DNA of 64,000 bases, taken from contig CADAJJ010000005.1 in NCBI GenBank assembly GCA_902788205.1, positions 11,314 to 75,313 on the forward strand. The letters are read 5' to 3'. Positions within the stretch are counted from its first letter, which is position 1, and every line of letters starts with the position of its first letter. Position numbers and translations under genes: made by a program. Under the pieces are notes generated by a model. That model did no database searches and was not told where the DNA came from. It was given only the letters and a program-made list of their open reading frames with translations. This stretch comes from RUG023 sp900315435. GTDB taxonomy: Bacteria; Spirochaetota; Spirochaetia; Sphaerochaetales; Sphaerochaetaceae. Shown one piece after another: positions 7,889-15,508 of this stretch.

Positions 7889-8771
7889 CGGAGGAGAAGC
7901 TTTTGAAGAAGGTCATCTGCCGCTTTGCGTAGAGGCGGCTGTCGCGTACAATCTCCGCCTTGATGGTCGCAAGGCTGCACTCCCCTTCCTTGCGGGCAGA
8001 GAAGAACTCACGATAGCCGATTCCTTGCATGCCAGGCCAAGATTCTTTGGCTCCATGGGCAATCAACCCCCGGATTTCATCCAGCAGCCCTTCCCGGAAC
8101 ATCTCCTCGACCCGCAACGCGATACGCCCGTCCAGTTCTTCCTGAGGCCGGGTCAGACCATAGACCAAGGGTTTCATTCCGTAGCGGGGAGTATCGCTTG
8201 GCTTGAAGGCGGAGAGCGGTTTCCCGCTATACCGATAGACCTCCAGCGCACGGGTGATCCGGTAGGCGTCATTGGGGTGGATGCGGAGCGCGCTTGCCGG
8301 ATCGACCCGCTCCAGTTCCCCATACGCCCAGCCGAGACCTTTCTGTTCCGTCTCTTCGGCCACCTCGGCCCGGACCGCAGGGTCGCTGGCGGGAGCCTCG
8401 GAAAGACCATAGAGGAAATGCTTGAAGTAGTAGGCGGTACCGCCACAGAGAATCGGGACCTTCCCCTGCGAGACGATGTCGCGGACCGCCTGGTCGGCGA
8501 GCTCGATGAACCTTGCGACCGTGAATTGGTTCCAAGGGTCCTCGACATCAATCAGGTAATGACGGATAGAGGCACGAACATCGGCCGACACTTTCGCCGA
8601 ACCGATGTCCAATCCCCGATAGACTTGAATGGAATCCGCATTGATGACCGCGAACCGGTCAGGATCGAGGCGTGTGAGAAAATCAGTCTTCCCCACTCCC
8701 GTCGGGCCGAAGAGAAAGACGATACGGGCGAAGGGGTTACTGCTCCGCAGGCTGGAACTTGATTTCGTCAT
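7815..8771 (-). CDS. miaA: tRNA dimethylallyltransferase MiaA
   Basis: Transfers a dimethylallyl group to N6 of A37 in tRNAs that read codons beginning with U. The P-loop is GPTGVGKT (residues 22-29). DSIQVYRGLDIGSAK is the family's substrate-binding segment, GGTAYYFKHFL matches the GGTGLY block, and GIGYREF matches the later conserved block. The 318-residue length is normal. The start is uncertain: ATG 8771 lies inside the upstream rpoZ-like gene (35-bp overlap) with no good ribosome-binding site, which suggests translational coupling. Its 3' end overlaps the opposing membrane-protein gene by 74 bp. Confidence 0.92.
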   Translation of the reverse strand: MTKSSSSLRSSNPFARIVFLFGPTGVGKTDFLTRLDPDRFAVINADSIQVYRGLDIGSAKVSADVRASIRHYLIDVEDPWNQFTVARFIELADQAVRDIVSQGKVPILCGGTAYYFKHFLYGLSEAPASDPAVRAEVAEETEQKGLGWAYGELERVDPASALRIHPNDAYRITRALEVYRYSGKPLSAFKPSDTPRYGMKPLVYGLTRPQEELDGRIALRVEEMFREGLLDEIRGLIAHGAKESWPGMQGIGYREFFSARKEGECSLATIKAEIVRDSRLYAKRQMTFFKSFSSVTWLETPESRRRLQLELFATACQA

Positions 8772-8937
8772 TGACGGCTTTTTCGAGAACGACACTGACG
8801 ATTTTCTCGTTCTTCTTCTCGATCTCCTCACCGCCACAGCCAGGTTGGCTCAGGATGTCCGCTTCCTTGATGGCTGCGCAGGTCATCTGGTAGACGTTGC
8901 CGGAAAAATCTTCAATTTCTTTCAAAGGGATGCTCAC
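8737..8937 (-). CDS. rpoZ: RNA polymerase omega subunit-like protein (RpoZ)
   Basis: A 66-residue protein with the pattern of short spirochaetal omega subunits: N-terminal IPLKEIEDFSGNVYQMTCAA, then EKIVSVVLEKAVNDEI. Omega binds the beta-prime subunit and assists RNA polymerase assembly. The start is a GTG at 8937, eight bases after AAGGAG (8946-8951); a GTG at 8946 overlaps that site and is unlikely. The gene order rpoZ-miaA matches what I recall of Treponema genomes, supporting both the assignment and the spirochaete origin. A TATAGT -10-like element lies at 8970-8975. Confidence 0.75.
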   Translation of the reverse strand: MSIPLKEIEDFSGNVYQMTCAAIKEADILSQPGCGGEEIEKKNEKIVSVVLEKAVNDEIKFQPAEQ

Positions 8938-9001
8938 GCTCTTCACTCCTTGTACGAAGTACGAATGGTACTATACGCAAAAAAAACAAACGTGTACAGA
9001 C

Positions 9002-9523
9002 TCAGGCGCCCAGGCTCCGGGCCTTGGCGACAATCCGTGAGGCAACCTCTTCGGCCGGAATACCGGTAGTGTCGATGACCAGGTCGGCCACGCCGGTATC
9101 GCTGTTGTCGATGCCATACAACCGCTTGTAGCGGGCGCTGTCATGGGCGTCACGCTCACAGGTCTCACGCATGCGCTGCTCCAACGTACCGCCCTCGCGC
9201 TTCTGGATCCGTCTGGCGCGCTCTTCGGGAGAAGCGGTCAGGTACACCTTCAAGTCTGCTTCCTTCAGCATCCAGATGGCCAGCCTGCTGCCGAGCACGC
9301 AATCCTTGCTCGCCAAGGCAAGCCGGACTTGACGGGAGTCTACCTCACGGTCCGGCTCGTCGCTCGTCTCAGCCAGCCTGCAGAAGTCCCAGAAGTCCAT
9401 GTTCCGCTCCTTGGCCAGGGAACGGAACGTAAAATTGATCATCGGATAGCCTAGGATCTGGCTGACGAGTGTGGTGACCGTGGTGTTGCCACAGCCGCTC
9501 TTGCTGCTGATCGCGATTCTCAT
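9002..9523 (-). CDS. Cytidylate kinase-like P-loop protein
   Basis: The 173-residue protein resembles the small (archaeal-type) cytidylate kinases that phosphorylate CMP/dCMP. It has an N-terminal P-loop-like MRIAISSKSGCGNTT, a lid-like region rich in Arg (EERARRIQKREGG) and a C-terminal DLVIDTTG segment. The Walker A Lys is replaced: SGCGNTT (N13) where SGxGKT is expected. I believe related spirochaete proteins share this, so it may be a family variant rather than decay. It starts within the 4-bp ATGA overlap with yicC and ends a run transcribed from murC. NMP kinase activity is inferred. Confidence 0.7.
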   Translation of the reverse strand: MRIAISSKSGCGNTTVTTLVSQILGYPMINFTFRSLAKERNMDFWDFCRLAETSDEPDREVDSRQVRLALASKDCVLGSRLAIWMLKEADLKVYLTASPEERARRIQKREGGTLEQRMRETCERDAHDSARYKRLYGIDNSDTGVADLVIDTTGIPAEEVASRIVAKARSLGA

Positions 9524-10386
9524 TCGATATTCCTTATTTGCTCACGGATATTTTCCAGACTGTCCTTCATCCGGACCACCTGCAGGTTCATCTCGACAAT
9601 CTGGCTCTTGCTTCCGATGGTGTTGATTTCCCGGTTCATCTCCTGGCAGAGGAAGTCAAGGCGCTTGCCGACCGGCTCCCGCTCTTCCAGAAGTCCGTCA
9701 TAGGCCTTCAGATGGGTGGACAGCCGTTTGACCTCTTCGTTGATCGTGTAGCGGTTCAGCATGACCGCCACCTCCTGGAGGATCCGGTTCTCGTCGTACT
9801 GTTGGTCTCCGAGCATCTCGTCCATGCGGCTTCTCAGGTTCTGCTTGACCAGCAACTCCAGTTCGTCGGCGTGGGCCGCGATGACGGAAAGGCCGTCCTT
9901 GACCTGGTCTCCCAATCGGACCAAGTCGTCGTGGGTCGCCTTTCCCTCCCGCTCCCTGCTCTCGGAAAACTGCTTCAGCGCCTCGTCAAGGGCTTGAAAC
10001 AGGGCTGTCCCGTAGCGCTCTCCGTCCTGCCTGACGCAGGAAAGCAGTCCTTCCTGGGCAAGGTAATCAGCCAAGGAAGGTCGCAGATCCCCGCCCGCGA
10101 CCTCGGCAATCTGCAGGAATGCGTCGTGATACGCCTTGACCGCCTCTTTGTCGACCATCAGGTTGACGTCGTTCTTGGCGCCGACAATGCGGACGGCAAG
10201 CTCGATGTGGCCACGCCGGGCAACCTCGCCGATGCGTCGGTCGATGTCCATCTCGTAGGATGCGAGATAGTACGGCATGGTATGGTCGATATCCAAATAG
10301 CGGTTGTTGTAGGATTTCACCTCGACTTCCAGCTGGAACTCGTCGGTCGTCACCGTCGCCGAACCATATCCGGTCATACTGGTCAT
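9520..10386 (-). CDS. yicC: YicC-family endoribonuclease
   Basis: A 288-residue member of the YicC family, shown in E. coli to be an endoribonuclease affecting small-RNA stability. The N-terminal MTSMTGYGSA signature, EVKSYNNRYLD (residues 22-32), and the C-terminal DFLCQEMNREINTIGSKS and MKDSLENIREQIRNIE segments are diagnostic. It overlaps murC upstream and the kinase-like gene downstream by 4 bp each, so the three are one translationally coupled unit. Confidence 0.93.
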   Translation of the reverse strand: MTSMTGYGSATVTTDEFQLEVEVKSYNNRYLDIDHTMPYYLASYEMDIDRRIGEVARRGHIELAVRIVGAKNDVNLMVDKEAVKAYHDAFLQIAEVAGGDLRPSLADYLAQEGLLSCVRQDGERYGTALFQALDEALKQFSESREREGKATHDDLVRLGDQVKDGLSVIAAHADELELLVKQNLRSRMDEMLGDQQYDENRILQEVAVMLNRYTINEEVKRLSTHLKAYDGLLEEREPVGKRLDFLCQEMNREINTIGSKSQIVEMNLQVVRMKDSLENIREQIRNIE

Positions 10387-11849
10387 AGATTCTGCTTCCT
10401 TTGGGAGACGATCCGGCTTGTCAGAAAGCGGTTGTTTCCCGCTCCCATAGTAACGAGAATATCTCCTTCCATCAACCAGCTGGCACAGATGCGGACAGCA
10501 TCGTCGTCCGTGGCGGCATAGGCCACCGCCGACAACTTTCCATACAGGGTGCGGTCGATTTTCCGCTGCAAGGCTTCGGCCAAGAGCAGGGCGGCGTCCC
10601 CGCCTTGATCGCTGTCGCCCCGGGCGGAGGCGTAGGTCTTTTGGACGACCACCTTGTCGGCGGTGGCGAGCGACTTGACGAAACCAGGGAACAGCGCGCG
10701 GGTACGGCTGGCGGTATGGGGGCAGAAAAGCACCATGACCTGCCGATCCGGATGCTGTTGCCGCAGGGCTTCGACTACCATGCGGATCTGGGTGGGATGG
10801 TGCGCGTAGTCGTCCAGATACAGCACTCCGTCCTCGTCCGCCATCATCTCCATGCGGCCGACGGTTCCCGGATATCTGACGATATCCCGCAACATGCCGA
10901 GCAATACGGTCGGCAATGCTTCGCCAGTCACCAACATGCCGTCGTCCAGATACAGTTTTGGCTCCTTGGCGTCCAAGAGCATGCAGGTAGCCAAGAGCGA
11001 CGCCCCGACCATGTCGTCAATCCACTGCTCGCTCTGAGAAGGCAATTCCACGTAGGTGGGCAACAACCCTATCCCGTACAGGGTCTTCTGGATGCGCCGG
11101 ATTCCGAAGGAACCACGCTCGGAAAAACCATATGGCAGCAAGTTCAGGTCGCTCCGGTGCTCCTTTGCCCACAGATAGAGTTCCCGCGCGTGCTTGTCAT
11201 CAACGCAAATGACCAGGAATCCGCCCCGCTCGATCTTGTCGGCAAAACCGCGGAAGCTGGCGACATAGTCCTTCTCTGTCGGGAAGTAATCGGGGTGGTC
11301 CCACTCGATGTTGGTAATCAGGGCCCCCCTGACATGATACGCGAGGAAATGGTCCCGGTACTCGCAACCTTCGAGGAGGAACGCCTGCCGCCCTTGGCAG
11401 GGCATGCGCTCGCTGCCCCGCAGCATCGACCCGTAGACCGCATAGAAGGGGAACTGGCTCCGCTTGCCCTGTCCGAGCAGGAAGGCCGTCATGGCGGTAC
11501 AGGTGGTTTTCCCGTGGCTGCCAGCCACCACGTAGCTGTCCTGACGCCGGGTCAATATGGCGAGGAACTCGTTGTAGTCCGCGACCTTGCAACCCGCTTC
11601 CCTGGCACGCGTCAGAATCGGGAGATCCTTCGGATAGGCGCTGCTGTAGACGACCCAATCGGTATGAGGGGGAAGCAACGCCGGGTCAAAGCCGACGTCG
11701 CGCCGGATCCGGTGGCCTTCCAGTTGCGCTTCGGTACTGAAGACTTCTTGCCGGTCACAGCCAGCGACCTCCATGCCCCACTCGTCCAGAAGCACGGCGA
11801 GCGCAGCCATTCCGGTTCCCTTGATTCCTACCAGGTAAAAGGATTCCAT
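10383..11849 (-). CDS. murC: UDP-N-acetylmuramate--L-alanine ligase (MurC)
   Basis: Cytoplasmic Mur ligase adding the first residue (L-Ala) to UDP-MurNAc in peptidoglycan synthesis, using ATP. The nucleotide-sugar binding loop is GIKGTGMAAL (8-17) and the ATP P-loop is GSHGKTT (110-116). EGCEYRDHFL...ITNIEWDHPDYF matches the MurC central block, and DDYAHHPTQI the C-terminal domain. Length 488 fits. Mpl (recycling ligase) is a related alternative, but the order of motifs and the absence of another murC candidate nearby favour MurC. It leads the run murC-yicC-kinase-like, and a hairpin lies between it and the gene upstream. Confidence 0.88.
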   Translation of the reverse strand: MESFYLVGIKGTGMAALAVLLDEWGMEVAGCDRQEVFSTEAQLEGHRIRRDVGFDPALLPPHTDWVVYSSAYPKDLPILTRAREAGCKVADYNEFLAILTRRQDSYVVAGSHGKTTCTAMTAFLLGQGKRSQFPFYAVYGSMLRGSERMPCQGRQAFLLEGCEYRDHFLAYHVRGALITNIEWDHPDYFPTEKDYVASFRGFADKIERGGFLVICVDDKHARELYLWAKEHRSDLNLLPYGFSERGSFGIRRIQKTLYGIGLLPTYVELPSQSEQWIDDMVGASLLATCMLLDAKEPKLYLDDGMLVTGEALPTVLLGMLRDIVRYPGTVGRMEMMADEDGVLYLDDYAHHPTQIRMVVEALRQQHPDRQVMVLFCPHTASRTRALFPGFVKSLATADKVVVQKTYASARGDSDQGGDAALLLAEALQRKIDRTLYGKLSAVAYAATDDDAVRICASWLMEGDILVTMGAGNNRFLTSRIVSQRKQNL

Positions 11850-11864
11850 CGATTTCCGCCCTCT

Positions 11865-11902
11865 ACAGACAAGAAGGGCTCCCTGTCACCAGAGAGTCCT
11901 TC
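11865..11902 (-). terminator. Hairpin terminator/attenuator between the zinc-ribbon gene and murC
   Basis: On the minus strand, GAAGGACTCTC (11892-11902) pairs with GGGAGCCCTTC (11873-11883) with one mismatch and an 8-base loop, followed by TTGTCTGT. It ends the zinc-ribbon transcript or partly blocks read-through into murC, which starts 16 bases further on. Confidence 0.6.
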
Positions 11903-11929
11903 CCCAACAAGCAGGTGCTGGATGTCAGT

Positions 11930-12154
11930 TCAGTTTTCAGCAGCGGGCGCGGCAGCCTCGGCTGCGGCCGGCTTGGCACTGGCGGCAACGTTCTTGATGT
12001 GGGCGTCGCATGCCTTGCAAACGTTGACCTTCTTGTCATCGACAGTCTGCTCATACAGCAGCTTCACACCACTTCTCTTGCAGACAGGGCAGGTTCCACG
12101 ACCCTGGTTCGGGTGTTCCTTTCTGATTCCAGCTCCTCTATGTGCTTTGGACAT
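11930..12154 (-). CDS. Small basic zinc-ribbon protein, probably spirochaete-specific
   Basis: A 74-residue protein with a basic N-terminus (MSKAHRGAGIRK), two Cys pairs (CPVC at 22-25 and CKAC at 46-49) in a zinc-ribbon layout, and an Ala/Pro-rich tail. A good ribosome-binding site (GGAAGGAG) precedes the ATG, and a near-consensus promoter lies upstream, so strong expression is expected. Size, basicity and the zinc ribbon resemble ribosome-associated proteins, but I know of no assigned function. It is transcribed on its own, between a strong promoter and a terminator. Confidence 0.75.
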   Translation of the reverse strand: MSKAHRGAGIRKEHPNQGRGTCPVCKRSGVKLLYEQTVDDKKVNVCKACDAHIKNVAASAKPAAAEAAAPAAEN

Positions 12155-12195
12155 ATCTATCTCCTTCCACGTAAGTTCATATTGAACATTCCAGA

Positions 12196-12224
12196 CTATA
12201 ATAGATTGGAGTTTTCACTGTCAA
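12196..12224 (-). promoter_or_regulatory. Strong sigma70-type promoter of the small zinc-ribbon gene
   Basis: On the minus strand, a perfect TTGACA (12219-12224) lies 17 bases from TTATAG (12196-12201); an overlapping TATTAT with a shorter spacer is also possible. The start codon is about 40 bases downstream. It lies immediately after the stop of the upstream outer-membrane protein gene. Confidence 0.7.
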
Positions 12225-12234
12225 GGGAAAGGGT

Positions 12235-13242
12235 TCAACGGCTGTAGGAGAGAGAGACAGTAGCCTGCACATCGCTCGCCGTCCCCTCTCCCGCATATAC
12301 CTTCGCAGGAAACTCGGCGTAAGCGTTGATCCTCCATCCCAGCAGGGTCACCACGACCCCAGCGCTCTGTGTCGCATCTCTCCAGTCCATGTCGAACAGT
12401 TTGTCCCTTGAGAAGGGCTGCCGCCATCCGGCCATGAAGTCGACCTGCGCGTCGGGCAACATCTGCATCTTCACGTCGATGCCGCCGCACAGCGTGCTGG
12501 CATCCTGGAACGGATGGACCAATTCCACGGAAATCCCCGTCTTGAACAGGTTCAACTGGCTCCGCCGGTTGAAGGTAGGAGAAAAGAGCGACAAGCCAAA
12601 ACAAAGGTTCTCGTACAGGTCCTTCCCGCTGAACTCCAGGCTTCCCTCGTCCGATGCCTCGGCGAACTGGTCGCTGACGGCACCGATGGTGAACCAGTCC
12701 ATGTCGAGCATCGCTCCGAGGGCGGCAGTCACCTTGGTCGAGTTGGGTTTCGTCTCATAGCGGGAAAAGAAGGTCTGCACCGCCAAATCTGACAGTTCGC
12801 GACCCGCATCGATCTCGAGGGAGGTCCGCTTCATCGCCGTCTGGGCGTTCAGACTGAGACCGGCGGACAGCCGTTTCCAGTTATAGGCCCAATCCATCTG
12901 CAGGTACGTGTATTTCAGCGCGTTGTACAGTCCGTCCTCGCGTTTGGTGAACTCGGTGGTCTGCTCGAGGGTGAAGCCCATGCGTCTGCCACAAAAGGAG
13001 AGCATCAGGCCGCTGGAGGGCTCGTTGACATAGCCGTTGTCCGTCACCCATAGCGAGGCAGAAATACTGCCGGGGTTGAAGACAAGCGATGCGGGGTTGG
13101 CGAACATGGTACCATAGGAGTCGCTCAACGCGATTCCCCGGACACCCATCCCCCTGTGCTGGTCATCCTGCATGTCCGCGACACCGGCAAACACGCTGGC
13201 GCTGACGGAAAGCAACAGGATGGCGAGCAGACAGCGTCTCAC
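12235..13242 (-). CDS. Predicted outer-membrane beta-barrel protein with signal peptide
   Basis: A 335-residue protein with an N-terminal signal peptide (MRRCLLAILLLSVSASVFA, cleavage after AFA-like VFA). The mature part is rich in alternating aromatic/polar strands, ends in SLSYSR, and contains DSYGTMFANPASLVF near its N-terminus. This pattern is common in FadL/PorV-like spirochaete surface proteins. The start is a GTG at 13242 overlapping the TSCPD gene stop by 4 bp (GTGA). The cargo or role is unknown, and the barrel prediction is by eye. Confidence 0.7.
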   Translation of the reverse strand: MRRCLLAILLLSVSASVFAGVADMQDDQHRGMGVRGIALSDSYGTMFANPASLVFNPGSISASLWVTDNGYVNEPSSGLMLSFCGRRMGFTLEQTTEFTKREDGLYNALKYTYLQMDWAYNWKRLSAGLSLNAQTAMKRTSLEIDAGRELSDLAVQTFFSRYETKPNSTKVTAALGAMLDMDWFTIGAVSDQFAEASDEGSLEFSGKDLYENLCFGLSLFSPTFNRRSQLNLFKTGISVELVHPFQDASTLCGGIDVKMQMLPDAQVDFMAGWRQPFSRDKLFDMDWRDATQSAGVVVTLLGWRINAYAEFPAKVYAGEGTASDVQATVSLSYSR

Positions 13243-13490
13243 AACGCCGCTTGCCTCAGGGCCTGGGCCAGCTGGTCAGGGCAACTGGTCGGGCGGAAAC
13301 CACAGGTGGTTCCCGAAAGAAGGTCGGCGATCTCGCTGGCCTTATGGCCTTTGACCAAGCGGACAATGCCCTTGTGGTTGCCGTCACACCCACCCACGAA
13401 GGAGACGTCCTGGATGACATCATTGTCGTCAAGGACTACAGTGATTTTGCGAGCGCACACACCGTGCGGAGTAAAGTCCAATTGCTTCAT
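13239..13490 (-). CDS. TSCPD domain protein (TIGR03905 type)
   Basis: An 83-residue protein with the family hallmarks GGCDGNHKGIVRLVKG, CGFRPTSCPDQLAQAL and an N-terminal HGVCARKI. The TSCPD domain is also found at the C-terminus of some class II ribonucleotide reductases; stand-alone copies have no established function, and the conserved Cys residues suggest metal or thiol chemistry. A predicted promoter ends 7 bases before the ATG with no ribosome-binding site between, so a leaderless mRNA is likely. It is coupled to the downstream barrel gene through a GTGA overlap. Confidence 0.88.
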   Translation of the reverse strand: MKQLDFTPHGVCARKITVVLDDNDVIQDVSFVGGCDGNHKGIVRLVKGHKASEIADLLSGTTCGFRPTSCPDQLAQALRQAAL

Positions 13491-13497
13491 GGAAACC

Positions 13498-13527
13498 AGT
13501 ATATCCTATCCAGAGCGCTTATGGCAA
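13498..13527 (-). promoter_or_regulatory. Predicted promoter giving a leaderless TSCPD transcript
   Basis: On the minus strand, TTGCCA (13522-13527) and TATACT (13498-13503) are 18 bases apart. Only GGTTTCC separates the -10 from the ATG at 13490, so the start codon would be at or next to the transcription start. Confidence 0.5.
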
Positions 13528-13722
13528 CGCTTTCGTTCTCATTGATAAATACAACTACTTTATCAGAAACAAATTACGCACTCATGCAAACGTAGCGGCA
13601 CCGTAATGCGTACCAGCCGAAGGCTTGATGGAACAGGCCGTTCCGCATCGTTTCCGGCCGGCGGCCATTACGACAGAGAACGCGGCATAGCAAAAAACGG
13701 GCGCTGATGCTAGCATGGAGGC

Positions 13723-15177
13723 GTGAGAAAGTTGCAAGATCTCGCCCCCGAGTGGGCTGGTGACGAGCGGGAAGTCTCCGCTGTGGTGTATGACAGCCGG
13801 GCCTGCAAGCCCGGGTCGGTATTTTTTGCTTTTCCGGGCATCCATACCCAAGGCGCGAACTATATCGCCGACGCGATCCAGAACGGAGCCATCGCGGTAG
13901 TCAGCGACCACCCGGTCCTCCTTCCCGAAAACGTAGCCGGACTGGTCGATCCTCTGGTGCGTACCCGCTTTGCGTCCGTCTGTTCCCGTTTTCACGGCGA
14001 GCCGGAATCAAGGCTCTCCATCATCGGAGTGACCGGGACGGATGGCAAGAGCACGACCAGCGAGTACCTGTACCAGCTGTTGCAACGGGCAGGCAGACGG
14101 ACCGCGCTGATCGGAACGGTGTCGATGGATGATGGTTCCGGATACGGGCCGAGCCCGTACCGGCAGAGCACTCCGGAGGCGGACCAGCTCGAGGCGTTCC
14201 TCGACCGTTGCCTGCATAACGGAGTCGAGTACGTAGTGCTGGAGTGTACCAGCCATGCCCTCTCTGACCGCTACGACAGACTCCACACCATCCGCTATGA
14301 CGGGGGAATCGTCACCACGGTGACCAGCGAGCATCTTGAGTTCCACGGAAGCGTCCCGGCCTACGTTGACGCCAAATGCAACCTTGCCCGCAGAATCAAA
14401 CAGGGTGGCTTCTTCATCTCCACCACCGTCAATCCCCACCTCGACGCCTTTCTCAACGTGTTGCCCGCAAGGGTCCAAAGCTTGGTGGTCAACCAGAACG
14501 TCCAGGCGGAAATCGGGCTTGACGCGTCAATCACCTACCGGGGAAAGGCCTATCCCACTCCACTGCACTACCCGGTACTGGCCGGCAACGCCTTGCTCGC
14601 CTGTCTCGCCGCGGCAAGGATCCTGCACACGCCTCTTGCCCAGCAACTGGCCTTGGCCTGCGCCCTAAAGCCGGTAGACGGCAGGATGGTCACGGTGGAA
14701 AACCATCTCGGCCTGACGGTTTTGATCGACTTCGCCCACACTGCCGACGCCTACGAGAAGCTTTTCTCCTTCGAGTACCAACGGAAGGGACAAGGACGGA
14801 TTCTGGCCTGCTTCGGTTGCGCCGGGGAACGGGACACCTCCAAGCGCGCGCCGATGGGGAAAACGGCGAGCCACTATGGCGACATCCTTTTCCTGACTGA
14901 CGAGGATCCCCGCTGGGAACCCACCGAGCAGATCGACCGGGACCTGTTGCGGGACGCCGAACCGGTCGAGGTGCACGAGATCGCCGACCGCGCAAAAGCC
15001 ATCCAGGCGATGGTGGACGCCGCGCGGCCGGGAGACACCCTGCTCTTCCTGGGCAAAGGCCACGAGCACTCCATCGAGAAACAGGGAGTCAAGTACGCTT
15101 GGAACGAACGAAACGTAGTCGAGGAAGCGCTGCGCAGGAGGGAATCGCGCGAGATGGGTGGCATCAGGACCCGGTAG
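13723..15177 (+). CDS. murE: UDP-N-acetylmuramoyl-dipeptide ligase (MurE)
   Basis: Mur ligase that adds the third, diamino acid residue to UDP-MurNAc-L-Ala-D-Glu. It has the N-terminal VVYDSRACKPGSVFFAFPG block typical of MurE, P-loop GTDGKST at 105-111 (Asp where Asn is usual), the ECTSHAL segment and ITYRGKAYP. The motif that reads the added amino acid is DEDPR (393-397); the Arg is typical of mDAP enzymes, whereas treponemes are known to use ornithine, so specificity is open. It starts at a GTG, with GGAGG nearby, and stands alone ahead of a 330-bp gap. Confidence 0.88.
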   Translation: MRKLQDLAPEWAGDEREVSAVVYDSRACKPGSVFFAFPGIHTQGANYIADAIQNGAIAVVSDHPVLLPENVAGLVDPLVRTRFASVCSRFHGEPESRLSIIGVTGTDGKSTTSEYLYQLLQRAGRRTALIGTVSMDDGSGYGPSPYRQSTPEADQLEAFLDRCLHNGVEYVVLECTSHALSDRYDRLHTIRYDGGIVTTVTSEHLEFHGSVPAYVDAKCNLARRIKQGGFFISTTVNPHLDAFLNVLPARVQSLVVNQNVQAEIGLDASITYRGKAYPTPLHYPVLAGNALLACLAAARILHTPLAQQLALACALKPVDGRMVTVENHLGLTVLIDFAHTADAYEKLFSFEYQRKGQGRILACFGCAGERDTSKRAPMGKTASHYGDILFLTDEDPRWEPTEQIDRDLLRDAEPVEVHEIADRAKAIQAMVDAARPGDTLLFLGKGHEHSIEKQGVKYAWNERNVVEEALRRRESREMGGIRTR

Positions 15178-15508
15178 CAGGACACCCGAGCCGATGTCGA
15201 CTCCCGGCCGCTCACGCAAAGAAACGGCTTGACGGCCATTCCGTGGCCATAGTCCCCATTGCGTTTGTCCGGCAAAGTCTGCAGGGCGTCAGGAAAAGAA
15301 GGTCGTGGGGCGCTTTTCCCGGTTGCCGTCATCCTTGGACCCCATCATTTCCCAGCATCTTCCGTCTCGTGGTATAGTGATGGAAAAGGAAAGTAACCAT
15401 TTGGGGATTTTTCCCTACAGGGGATCTGGTGTGGCCAACATGGGGGCAATTAGGCGGACTACGTATGAAAAGAAGCATGCAATTATTTGTTTGGAGAGGA
15501 GTTGATTG
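15178..15508 (+). other. Intergenic gap between murE and dinB
   Basis: Most of this 331-bp stretch shows nothing I can assign. Near its 3' end is an extended -10-like element (TGG before TATAGT, 15373-15378) with no convincing -35, which could drive dinB with a long leader. GAGAGGA at 15494-15500 is the dinB ribosome-binding site. I saw no hairpin with a T tract for murE and no obvious SOS operator. Confidence 0.4.

Noticed and set aside
10401..12185. 594-codon + strand frame opposite murC
   Set aside because: MurC on the minus strand is certain; the + frame is an antisense shadow.
15380..15505. 41-codon frame just before dinB
   Set aside because: No ribosome-binding site, no recognisable sequence, and it ends on the dinB ribosome-binding region; likely chance.
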